From the NCBI GenBank assembly GCA_007449985.2, contig VIIQ02000059.1:248001-312000 (forward strand): a stretch of 64,000 bases of DNA. The letters are read 5' to 3'. This DNA comes from Desmodesmus armatus. Lineage: Eukaryota > Chlorophyta > Chlorophyceae > Sphaeropleales > Scenedesmaceae. Under the pieces are notes generated by a model. That model was given only the letters and a program-made list of their open reading frames with translations. It was not told the DNA's origin and searched no databases. Made by a program: the position numbers and the translations under genes. Shown piece after piece: positions 24,401-35,080 of the stretch (positions are counted from its first letter, which is position 1; each line of letters begins with the position of its first letter).

Positions 24401-24648
24401 TGCTGCCTTTGTTGCTGCTGCAGCAGGGTAGAGACACCCCTGTCTGGCCCAGTGATGGCAACTGCCACCTTGGGCCCTGGCGAAAGGAGGTTAACCGTGA
24501 CGTCAGGACTGGCGTCAAAGAGACCGGGCCTGGTGATGATAGTGCCGCTGCTGCTCCCGCTAGCATCTGTGCTGCCACCACCGCACAGCAACGCCCTGGT
24601 CAGGCAGGCAGGTAGGGAGGCAGGGGTCTCGATCAGATGCACACACAA
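21491..24648 (-). CDS. PPM/PP2C-type protein phosphatase
   Basis: Expected to be a metal-dependent Ser/Thr phosphatase. Five exons, 24372-24648, 23640-24032, 22902-23154, 22440-22534 and 21491-22218, join in frame to 581 aa. The N-terminus (about 1-95) is unique. A Gln/His-rich linker follows (about 100-150, PPQQQ, HHQQQPYAHPP). The phosphatase core shows LALADGVNWG (metal-binding Asp/Gly motif), LLAVCIGDSPCFVW (GDS motif), LVILTSDGIADNFD (SDG motif) and a terminal DHASVVAYKV (equivalent of DNxTVVV). A low-complexity Ala/Pro/Gln/Ser insert separates the last two motifs. DGVNWG replaces the canonical DGHGG, as in divergent PPM members of animals and algae. The substrate is unknown and no targeting signal is obvious. 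The start is the first ATG of an open exon, so the N-terminus is less sure. It is divergent from the GARP factor on the right. Confidence 0.8.
22711..22950. repeat. Tandem duplication of a phosphatase exon edge (150 bp offset)
   Basis: CCCCTGGGTCCAAACCCA occurs at 22721 and 22871, and GTGGAAGCCATGCAG at 22754 and 22904, both offset by exactly 150 bases. The right copy contains the true donor end of the exon 22902-23154. The left copy sits in the intron and carries the same exon end without a clean donor. Confidence 0.75.
23351..23398. repeat. 8-bp tandem repeat (GGCGTAAT)6
   Basis: Six head-to-tail copies of GGCGTAAT, one of them GGCGTGAC, in a phosphatase intron. Confidence 0.9.
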
Positions 24649-26678
24649 ACAGTTGTGCAGTGGTCAGGTAGCATGTTGTTTACTGGGGTTGTGCTGACAA
24701 CAGTCAGCACTCACTTGATCAAGTCCATCTCTCCTGGCAGCCCTAGGGTTGTGTGAAGGACACCACCCTATCCACGGGACCTTCAGACGTTTATGTGCAA
24801 TACGAGTTCAACTTATAGCTGGAAAAAGCGATCACTTCTCCCACAGCTGTCAAAAATCAGTCGTTAACTGGACACGTGGTGCAACAGCAGACGGCTCATT
24901 GGCTTGCTGAAAGCTTTTCTTCAAGTTTCTGGTTTTGACTGCACGATGCTTGCTGCCTACAGCCTGCTACGTCACTTGTGACCGTTACCTTCACTCTTCT
25001 TTCACACTTTCATCAGGGGCTTCACACTGGCTAGCATTTGCCGAGCAGGGGGGGAATACCTCATGATTTCCTTCATCCTGTCGCAGGTCCCTGTGGTCGT
25101 TCCAACCGCTGCCCCCACACCCCAGTGGGGGGTGCCCCAGTCCCCCCCCCCCCCCCCCCCCCCCCCAGTCCCCCCCCCCCCCCCCCGGGGCCCAGGCCAG
25201 GGGCTGTGTTGTGAGCACACACACTGTGTGTCCTTCATGTAAACGCACTACAGCACTCAACCACCCAACTGGTTCACCACCACCCCCTCGCCTGCGCTCA
25301 CCCTCCTCCCCCCTCCTGCCACGCGGCCACACTATAGCCAGGCACACCACCATCACAGTCTGTGTGAGCACAGGGATTACTTGAGTAGCTAGCATGTGTG
25401 TGGACCAGCAGCAAAATGAAAGATTCAAAGCTTGTCCAGTGCTGCAGGGGCGGGATGACATCAACCGGGGGTGTCGGAATAGGGGTGGCAGGCGCAACGT
25501 GCTCCCCAGCACATGATGCGCCAACTTGGTGCCAGGTGCCCGTGGGGCCAGAACCCAACGCGGCTGGGACGGGACAGAGTGCAAAGGGCAGTGAACAGCT
25601 GTCAACAGCTTTGAAGGCCAGGCGTTATGCAGAATTGCCTGGGACCCAAACTGTGGGCTGTGGCAGGCACCCGAGCAGCAGCCTTCAACCGTGCTGTGAT
25701 CCTGGCACTTCGGCTGTTCAATAATGGTGCCAAGTCTGAACTCATGGCCCTGCCTGCCGGAGATACCAGCCACAGGTACAGCCAGGTACAGCCCAGGCCG
25801 GAGGGGGGGGGGGGGAAGGGCAGCAGGTACGGGGAGCATCATGTGACAGACAGGCCTGGCATGGTCGGTGGGCGCAACTTGCTCAGGATGCCCTGACCAT
25901 AGATGCACCCAACGGTCTAAAAGATGGGGGATTCCTGCCTGCAGTAGGAAGTGTGACCAGCAGACACTGAGAGGAACGGGGCATCGATCATTTGCTCCCC
26001 TACTGGGACGTGCGGCTTCAACCTCTCTTTCACACGTAAAAGGTAGAACAATGTAAGGTTCAGTAGGCTGTGATCGTGCTTCTCGTGTTCATGTCAGTGT
26101 TAGATACGCAGTGACAAGTGGAGCCCACAGTGGACGGCAGGACCCCACACAGCCTGTCACGTTTTGTGTTACGCACATGAGCTTATTACCGTGCCTGATT
26201 GCTTCTGATTCTGCTGTTTCTGTTGATTCGTTATTTGTGGTCACACGAAAGGGTAAGATTTCGCTGCACCTAGAGGTCGCAATCGGCCCCTGCTGAAGCC
26301 AGAAGACAATCCATCAATGCGATCTTAGTCCCAATGTTCTTACTTGTGTCTTACGAGCACCTATTCTACTCTCCGCCAAAATCAACGGGCCTTTTTGCTA
26401 CCATTGTGCCCGCATCAGGGAATCACGCCACAAAGATAGAACGCCTTAGTGTATGTCGACTCATGACCAGCTAGCGGGAGACTCAGAGGGCCAAGCGCCT
26501 TTGAGTGCTGCAGGTGCGTTGGCTGTGGGCGGTCCATCCCGCCTGCAAGGGTTGCGACTGCCTTGCACAGCTTGCTATTAAGCTTTTGCTGCACCAAAGG
26601 CGCGCAAAGGCGCACATTGGCGCTCTGATTCTGGTCACATCCACTCACCAACACGCAATCTTGCCGGTCTGGCCACAG
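24649..26678. promoter_or_regulatory. Divergent promoter region, phosphatase and GARP factor
   Basis: It separates the minus-strand phosphatase start from the plus-strand GARP gene. It must also hold the unresolved 5' exon(s) of the GARP gene, because no ATG is available in that gene's first visible frame. It contains paired C25 and C17 tracts (25142-25186) and a G12 run near 25805. No other gene is supported. Confidence 0.4.
25142..25186. repeat. C25 and C17 homopolymer tracts
   Basis: C25 (25142-25166), AGT, then C17 (25170-25186) directly followed by GGGG. The minus strand has two long G runs able in principle to form G-quadruplexes. Exact run lengths may include sequencing error. Confidence 0.8.
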
Positions 26679-29503
26679 GAAACGACACTGTCGTCGCTCC
26701 AAACGACCAGTCCGCCGTCGGGGCAGCGCCTGGTGGTGGGCTCGGAGCTTGCCCACCCCCATCAGATGGTGAGGGCCAGTGCCTTGCTGCCCAGCAGCCA
26801 GCCAAACCCGGCGTGGCGGGTCCCTTCAACCCCTACAGTGATGTCACAGACCAGCAGTCAGCCCAGCAACCCCAGCAACAGCTGTATGGTAGTGCTGGCG
26901 CCCCAGTGCCCTCCTCGGGCCTTGCCACTCTGGCTCAGGCACTGCTGCTGAGCCAGCAGCTGGGTCTGTCCCAGCGCTTGGACAGCCTACACGCACTCCT
27001 GGACGCTCAGGACGCTCAGGACGCCCAGGAGCAACAACAGCAGACGCAGGAGCAGGGCTCAAACGGCTGCACCCCTCCCACCCACAACAGCTATGGCTCT
27101 TCCGGTGCATCTGCATCAACAGCCCTGCAGCAGGCCCAGAAGCAGCAGCAGTCCCCACAGCAGCCTGCCGAGCAAGCCGAGGAGCCCCAGCAGCAGCCGC
27201 ACAAGCGTCCCCACCAGCACAAACACAAGCACCGCCAGAACCGGGCCAGCAGTGTGACCTCTGCAGCAGCAGCAGGGCTGGGCCCCAGGGAACCTGCGCA
27301 AGACCCCGCTGCTGCTGCTGGCACTGCCGCCGACGACCAGCAGGTGCCAGATGCTGCGCAGATGGACGTTGACGCAGCAGTCGGCGCTGCTGCAGACTCC
27401 CAGCAGCAACAGCACCAGCTGCTGCAGCAGGCGCATGACCTGCTGAGCCTTTGCAGCAGGCAGCAGCAGCACAGCGAGCAGCAGCAGGAGGACCAGCACA
27501 TGCCAGACATGGCCGCGCTGCTCTGGCAGCACCTCCAGCAGCAGCAGCACATGCAGCAGCAGCATGACCACCACCACCGGCACCACCACCATCAGCACCA
27601 GGCTCAGAAGCGCAGCTGGGAGCAGGCAGGCCTTGGGGACGAGCAGACAGCTACAGGTGGCCTCGCCAGCGCGGCTGGCCAGGAGAATGCCGGCTGCGAC
27701 GCCAGCAGCTCCCGCCAACAGCAGCCAGCCTCCGAGTCCTTTGCGCGCCCCCAACAGAGGCAGCGCCTGGACCAGCAGCAGGAGCAGGGTCACGAGCAGG
27801 AGCAGGACCCCCAGCAGCTGTTCGAGCAGCAGCAGCAGCAGCAGCAGGGACAGGAGGAGGATGCTGTCATGCAGGACCAGCCTGAACTTCACCCTGAACC
27901 CCAGCAGCAGCAGGAGGAGGAGGAGGCGCCAGATGCCGATATGCTTGCAGCAGCAGCAGCCATGCTGGCAGCCTCGCGTGGAGAGGCTTTCATGGACCCA
28001 GCAGAAGCTGCTGCTGCCCCGCGCGCTGTCCTGCCACCCATGCCAAAGGCTGGCGCAGCCCCTGCAGCGGCAGCTGCAGCAGCTGCAGACCTCCAGGATA
28101 CCTCAGCCCTTGGGTCCGTCATGCGCCAGCAGCAGCAGCAGCAACAGATGCCTGCTGAAGAGGTTGACAGGGTAGAAGCAATGGAGTCTGGCATTGAGTA
28201 TGAGGACTTTGAGGGCTGGGGTTACGACCCAGCAGCAGCGGCGGCTGGTGCTGCTGCTGCTTTCGGTGGAGCCCACAATGGCAGCAGCGGCACTCCTGGT
28301 CTGCAGCAGGGTGGCGGTGCAGGAGCCAGGGGCAATGGCGGCAGCAGCAGCGGCAGCAAGTCCGGCAACGGCAGCAGCAATGGCGGCAGCGGGATGCTGT
28401 CACAGGGTGGGGGTGCTGGTGGCAACAGGAGGCAGCGCCTGATCTGGACTCCTGACCTGCATGCGCGCTTCCTGGCGGCAGTGAATCAGCTGGGCATCAG
28501 GAATGCCGTGCCCAAAAACATCCTGGCCATCATGGGAGTTGAAGGCATGACCCGGGAGAATGTGGCCAGCCACCTGCAGAAGTACAGGTGAGGAGGCAAG
28601 GGGGTGCTGAGCAGTATCAAGGGTGTACCAAGTTGCTGAGCAGGACTAATCTGATCAGTATATGTACTTCAAGATCGGTCAGTTGGGTCTTTGTTATACT
28701 GCAGATTGTACAGCATCACTTCTGTTGTGGTGAGGCAGTTGTATGGCAAGTAGGTTTGTTGCTACTGTCCAGCGGACTGACCTTGCAGGAGAGGCGGCAC
28801 ATCTTCTGCTCACTTGCCTTTTTCGTACTTGCTTCATACTTGCGGGTGACCTTCCCGCCACAGGTAATCTTCTACCTTGGCCTTGGGCTGCGTGACATTG
28901 TCAAACAACAATGCATTCCCTGATGTGTGCATGCCGCTGCCGCCCTGCTGTTGCACCCACAGGTTGTACCTGAAGCGCGTGGCCGGCCTCCCCGCCAACG
29001 CGCCCCTGACCGACGAAGTCCTGCAGCAAGTTCAGGCCGCCATGCACAGCCAGCGCGTCTGCTTCTTCGGCCCCTCTGGCAGCATGCAGGCGATGACGTA
29101 TGCAGCGGCAGGCAGCGCGACTGACTTTGCCAACCCAGCAGCCGCAGCAGCTGCTGGGCTGCCGCCCATGCCCCCGCCACTCCCAGCCGCCGCTGCGATC
29201 CCTGCAGCGGCTCCTGCTGCTGCAGCGCCGGTTTCAGCGCTGGAGACTGCACCTACTGGCGCATCCGGGGTGCAGCAGCCCGCAGCTGTTCAAGCTGCTG
29301 CAGCACCTTGCTCACCCACCAAGTCCGGCAGTGCTGCTGCCGCTGCAGCAGCTGCAGCACCGCCAAGTGCTACAAGTGCTGAGGATGGCGCAGGGCTGGA
29401 GGTTGCAGCGGCACCAGCTGCTGCTACAGCCGTAGTGTGTGACAGAGCCAAGTCAGCAGATCCTGCAGGTGCTGTGGCATCTCTTGTGCCTCGCGGCTCC
29501 TCC

Positions 29504-29536
<33 letters not shown>

Positions 29537-31093
29537 GGCCCTGCAGTTGCAGGCACACTGGAAGGGGCCCTGGCCGCTGCTGCACAGTCCATAGGTGGCA
29601 TCAGTGCACTTGGGGTTCCCGCAGGCGGGTTCGGCATGGGATTGCCAGCCGCTGCGCCCGCAGCAGCAGCAGCAGCAGGGGGTGCGCCAGGCGGGGGACT
29701 TATGGCACTGCAGTCGCTGCTGCACGCAGCAGCGACGGCAACCTCTGCTGCGCCACCGGCCCCGCCGGCAGGCTACGGCTCTTTTGGTGGTACAGCGGCT
29801 CAAAACACCAATGGCACCAGCACCAGTGGCAACGGCAGTGGCACCAACAGCGGCTCTGGCAGCGGCAACGGCAGTGGCAGCGGCAGTGGCAGCGGGAACG
29901 TGGTCACCAGTAGTGCCTTCAACAGCAGCATGATGACTGGCAGTAGCCTTGGAGGCAGCAGCTTGGGCGGCAGTAGCTTGCTGCAGCAGCTGATAGCAGC
30001 GGCAACAGGCGCCGCAGCGCCTGGCGCATGCATGAATAGGCCTCCCATGCCCGCTTCTCCTGCAGCTGCCGCTGCAGCTGGGGGTCCCTTCGGTTCTAAT
30101 GCAGCGCTGGCTGGGGCTGCGTCCTTGCTACAGCAGATGCAGGGTCTATCGCAGCAGGGCTTTGGGGGCGCAGCAGGCGGCATGGGTCCCCAGCTGGGTT
30201 CAGGACAGAACGGCATGATGTTGGCAGCACTGGCAGCACTGCTGGCACCGGTCGGAGGCGGCGGTATGGGAGGGCCTGGTGCTAACCCTGCGCAGTCGCT
30301 GATAGCCCTAGCAGCTGCTGTCAACCCTACAGGTCTTGCGGCTGCTGCTGCTTCGCTGGGGGTCCAGGGGGGCTTTGCGCCTGCTGGCTTGGGAGCCCCC
30401 CAGCCTCCATTCCAGGGCCTGAACCCCAACAACAGCGCTTTCCAGGGCTTAAACCCTGGGATTCTTGGCGCGCTGGGAGGGCTCGGCGGTCTGCCAGGGT
30501 TTGGGGGCGGGCTGGGCTGTTTGGCAAACCCCAATGCCGGGTTTGGTGGAGGCTTGGGGTCGCTGGGGAGTGCACTGGGGACTGTGCTAAACCCTGGGGC
30601 TGCTGCTGGCGGCCCTGCTGGTGGTATGAACCCTGCAATGCTTCTGCAGGCTGTGAGTGCGATGGGTCTTTTGGGGGCTAATGCTGCTGCGCCAGGCTCG
30701 TTTGGGGGTTTGTCGGTGAATGGCGCACCTGGCGGTTTTGCAGGCTTGCAGAACCCCATGGCAGCTGCTGCCAATGCTGCTGCAGCAAATGCTGTTGCAG
30801 CAGCTGGGGCGTTCGGAAGCAGGGGGCTTGCCGGTGCGTTGGGCGCTGCCCTTGCTGCTGCGCAGGCACAGCAACCCCAGCAGCAGCAGCAACAGGCACT
30901 GACGCCGTCAGCAGCCGCTGGAGCGGGCAACAGCAAGCAGGACAACAGCAACTCTGGCCTCGGCGGCAGCAACAGCGGCTCCAATATGGGCTCTGGGCAG
31001 AAGTCTGGTGGCGGCACTGCGCCTGCTACTGCTGGCAGCGGCTCAGGGTCTGGGGCTGCTGCTGCTGTGGGTGCTTCAACACCAGGCCAGTAG
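26679..31093 (+). CDS. LUX/ROC-type GARP transcription factor (5' partial)
   Basis: A predicted nuclear DNA-binding protein. The GARP (Myb-like) domain is split by an intron: the exon ending at 28587 encodes [36 protein letters not shown] and [14 protein letters not shown], and the exon 28963-31093 continues LYLKRVAGL. The combination of VPKx[21 protein letters not shown] and the following short conserved stretch is typical of LUX ARRHYTHMO/PCL1 and the Chlamydomonas ROC15/ROC75 group, which act in the circadian clock. The N-terminal half is Gln/His-rich (poly-Q runs, [11 protein letters not shown]) with an acidic patch just before the domain ([11 protein letters not shown]). The C-terminal 700 residues are Ala/Gly/Asn-rich. 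The first visible exon has no in-frame ATG before the poly-Q region. I place its acceptor at 26678 (GGCCACAG), but upstream exon(s) carrying the start are unresolved. Family membership is strong; a clock role is inferred. Confidence 0.85.
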
Positions 31094-32704
31094 CTCACTT
31101 CAGCAGCTGTTGTCCCAGTGCACTTTGTATCGCCGGTGATGCCTTTTGTGCGTTGAGGCAGGCACACAGCTTGTCCCAGTGTGTGGCGTGCAGGCGGGTG
31201 CTGCTGTTGTCACGGTGCGGTTCTGTCTTGCCTGCGAAGGCGGCTGTTGCATAGTTGGTTGTCCGCTGCATGTTGTTGTGCCTGGTCCGCTGTGCTGGGG
31301 CATGTGGCACTGCCAGGGTCACTTGGCGATGCATGGTAGTGTGGCCAGGATACTGGCTGGGCGCTCGTGCCACCAGGGGATGGTCGATGGTGCATCATCT
31401 GTTGACGACCCGTCCATGTGCAAGTTTTGTGTAGCACCACTGTGTCTGCATGTAAGCTGCGTGTCACAGGGTGCACGTCTGCGTGGCTATAGTGCCCAAT
31501 TGTTGTGATGTGACCGGGCAGTCTCATGCACAGGAGTAGTGAGGAGTTGCGCATGACATGCGCGCACACACGATCCCTCCTGGTTGACAGCCCTGCAATG
31601 GAATGTCATGTTTGCCATTGTACATTCAGGGGTTTGAACTGCAGCCCCTAGTGTGTCTTTGACGGCCATGCACATGGTGTTGGTTATCCTGCAAGGTGCG
31701 GCACAAGCTTTGTGCGTTGCCGCACGGTGGCAGGGTGCAGTTGAGTGCAGACAGCAGCTTTGTCGCGCGTATTGCGCAGCTGTCGGGGTATGTGCTGTCG
31801 CGGGATGCGTGTTCTTTGGATTTGAATCTCCCCCGGCATCTGATGTTGCTTGGGTAGCGGGCTATTGGGTTTGTGTTGGGAGTAGAGCAAGGGTTTTGGA
31901 ATTCACCTAGCCTGAGAACGCTAGGCCATTTGTGTATCACTATCAGACATGTGGTTATCACGCAGCTGCTCGGTGCCTGGCTTTGCAGCTGACTTGGTAT
32001 TTTGCCGGTCTTGTTTTGTAAAGCCACCACAGACACCGCACGTGTCCGGTGTGAGGCTCAGGGCGATTGAGTCCGAGGTGGGGGTGTGTGAGTGCATGCA
32101 AGGGGAGGGCTTTTTGCAGGGCGAGAGACCCATGGCATGCGCTGAGCCGGCTGGGTGCTGGCATTGCTGGGCGGGTTGCGTCGGTCGTGTGTCCCATTTG
32201 TTCAGTATTTTTGCCTCTTGCACAGGACTCTGCACCGTTCTGTGCGGTCGTGGCCCTGCGCATTGCTATTGCAGGTGCGCACGGGACCGAGAGTTACACA
32301 GTGTGTTGCGCGCAGGCTTCCTGTGTGCTTTCCCAAGCACAGTCAGTGACGGGTGGAGCGGCCTCGGAATGGCATCTGTTGCGCGTATACTGCTTCTTTT
32401 GAGAGAAGTGTGGTATGTCTGCCTGGTCATGTGAGGGTAGTACTACCAGTAGAGGCGTTCAAAGGCGCACGTGAGCGGGACGAAACACTGGAGCGCGGCA
32501 TTGTTACTGGGGCATGCCAATTGGCGGCAGCTCCAAGTTGCCCTTGCTGGCTTTTCTGTATGTGTGCTTCGAGCGCACTGTCTAACACAGCGCATGGTAT
32601 GCTTGCTGTTGTATGTGGTTTGTGGAGCTGCCATGCGCGGCCAAAGGTGTTGCCGACTGTCTGGGGGGTTCTCGCTCGGCTATGTCCCTGAACGATGCGC
32701 ACTG

Positions 32705-33165
32705 CGCTAGCAGTGGCCCCGTTGCAGGCTCCTAGCTTGCTTACGCGCTTGTGTTATCTGCTGTAGTTTGGAGGGAGGCTTGTGTTTGTCCAGCACTGCA
32801 TCTGTTCCTGCTTCCTCGGCAGCCAGCAGCTTTTTGGGGTGTCAAATGGCTGGTCAAATGCTCCAGGGCTGTTGCTTGACTGCCTGGGAGGGTGCAGCAA
32901 GCTCTGGGGTTTCAATCCCCACAGAGGTTCGGTGCGCTTGCAGTGGCCCCCTTGCAGGCTCCTTGCTTGCTTTCGCACTTGGGTTCTCTGCTGTGGTTGG
33001 GAAGGAAGCTTGGGTAGTTGGTGGCGGGAGGCTTGGGATTCTCCAGCACTGCATCTGTTACTGCTTCCTCGGGCAGCGAGCAGATTTTTTGGCTGTTCAT
33101 GGCCGGTCAAACGCTCAAGGCTGTTGTTCGACTGCCTGGGAGGGTGCATCAAGCTCTGAGAGTCA
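32705..33165. repeat. Tandem duplication of about 230-250 bp
   Basis: Two diverged copies start at 32711 and 32941 (CAGTGGCCCCxTTGCAGGCTCC). Both contain CCAGCACTGCATCTGTTxCTGCTTCCTCGG, TGGCxGGTCAAAxGCTC and GACTGCCTGGGAGGGTGCA. The second copy has a small insertion. No frame is conserved between the copies. Confidence 0.8.
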
Positions 33166-33913
33166 AGGTTTGGGTGCTTCTGGGCCCCTTTTTGTCATAG
33201 TGTCACTGGACACATTTATGTTGCACTCTGCTCTGCTGGCAGCTGCTTTCGAGCGTGCTGATAATACGTTGTGTGAAGCAGACTGCTGCTCTTGGGGGTG
33301 TGTTGCTGTTCGGTTGCAGTGTGGGCGCTGTTGCAGGTGGCTTGCTGCTCTTGCTCTTGGCAACGCCATGGTTGTGCCTGACTTGGTCAGGGTTTGAAGA
33401 GCCCGACGGTGTTGCCTTTGCAGCAGTGCTTGCCCTGCTCGCCTGGCACTGCTGCAACACAAAACCCCTGTTACATTGTGAGCCCACGCAGAGAGTCCAT
33501 TTTTTGGGGCTTGGGTGGCATGGGTTTTCAAAAATAGTTGCGGTTGAGTGACCTGGTGTGACCAGCAGTGAGGGTGCCCCTGCCATGCTTGCTGTAAGGC
33601 ATGCCTGCCTCGGTGTACACATATCAGTTGGCATCGTGCACTGCTGCTTGTATTGCACATTGCTGCACCGCAGTGGGACGTAGTATCCCCACACCATCAG
33701 CTCACTGCATCGATCACCCTTGCACCGGTTGAAAGCTGGTGTGTGCACCACCGCCCCTCGTCCACATGCCCCTTGCGAAAGCAGAAGAAAGAAGCCTGGT
33801 TGTCCTCAGCCGCCTCTTCTCTTCTCGTCATGCAGTCTGTCACTGACAGTTAAACACCAACAGCCTGACAGGCTGTTGGTACTGGAGGGTGTGTTGCATT
33901 CATGCGTCAAGCT

Positions 33914-33969
33914 TATTTGCGCATTTTGCAAATTTGCGCATTTGCGATTTGCGCATGTCATATGCGCAG
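33914..33969. repeat. TTTGCGCA-word repeat
   Basis: Four to five imperfect copies of TTTGCGCA/TTTGCGAT within 55 bases. GCGCA-type words could be a protein-binding cluster or a simple degenerate repeat. Confidence 0.7.
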
Positions 33970-35080
33970 TCACGCTCGAGAAGCAGGTGTGTGTGCTGCC
34001 AGAGGGGCATTGGCCGTGTGGGTATTGCAGCGAGGTGAGATTTGCAGTGCCCAGGCGAATAGCTTGGGCACTAACAGCCCATTCTGCAGGTGTTGAGCGT
34101 GCGAGCAGTACTGGCACTGGTGGCTGCTGCAGCCACCTGGACTGTGGGCAGGCCTTGTACAGGATTTGGGCTGATGTTGATGAAACGGCTTGCAGATCGT
34201 TGGTGCATGTGCATATGTGCATACAGGGTATGCCCACCAGGCGGGTGTATCCAGTGAATATTACTGCCCCTGATCAACAGGGGTGAGAGAGTGAGGGGCT
34301 GAAGTACTTTGTTCGCTGGGTTTTGTTCGTGCAGTGGTGCTGCAGCTGCTGCTGGATTCTGTACAAACGGTTACCTTGGTAACGTGGTGGATCAGATCGA
34401 AGAGAAGCGACTGGCAGGCTTACAGTTCATCACAACATCATAACAGCAGCCAGACACAATATTGCTATGACTGTCTGACTGCAATCGACTGTGTGACTGC
34501 AATCGAAGCTTTTGGCAAACGCACAAGGAGGGTACAGGGGCATAGGTGAAGCAGGTGATTGGCATTCAGCTTCTGTCGTACATGTTTCACTGTGCTGTTT
34601 GTGAAGCAAGTACAGATACTTCAGCAGAGGGTACATAGGCAGCAGATGCCCCCTGTTGAGTGCATTGTGATGGACGAGATGAGTGATTGAGGACCAAAAC
34701 CAGATGGCTTGCGCTCCTGATGAGTGGCAATATGGACCAACAAAGCAATGAAATAAACATGGTACTGTTTGAGATAAAGAAGGTTGCGTTGGGCTGTTTA
34801 TTTGTTCATGTCGCAGGGACGCTGCCAGCTGAAACTGACCGCCATTATGCGACAACACTGGGCACCGATAAAGTCGTCAGACCTTTCCTTGTGAGCGTAT
34901 TCCGTCCGTTCTGTAAGTGAACACAGGCCATCAGCTTCGTTTCACTGATTTGTTCTGCCTCCCAGGAGCGCGCCAAAATCAGGACGTTTCTCTGACAAGA
35001 AGAGTTTTACTTCTTAGAGGGTTGATTGCATCGTGAAAATAAGAAAGGACGATACTGATTGTCAGACAGTCCCCATCAGA

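Larger units (their letters stand above)
31094..35080. other. G/T-rich intergenic region or long 3' UTR
   Basis: About 4 kb without a supported gene. The top strand is strongly G/T-rich up to about 34.3 kb, matching sense noncoding sequence of the GARP gene. TGTAA at 31451 is an early candidate poly(A) signal. It holds a diverged tandem duplication of about 230 bp and a TTTGCGCA-word repeat, listed separately. Confidence 0.4.

Noticed and set aside
26813..28591. A GTG at 26813 as the start of the GARP protein
   Set aside because: The codon is GTG, the frame is open well upstream, and nuclear genes start at ATG. The frame more likely begins at a splice acceptor, with the true start in an earlier exon.
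28877..28962. ATG at 28877 as an independent start for the Ala/Gly-rich part
   Set aside because: These bases form the end of the intron. Splicing at 28963 restores the conserved LQKYRLYLKR sequence of GARP proteins, so the downstream part belongs to the same gene.
32905..32925. GGGGTTTCAATCCCC resembling a tRNA T-arm
   Set aside because: The T-loop spacing is wrong and no acceptor, D or anticodon stems lie in the correct positions.
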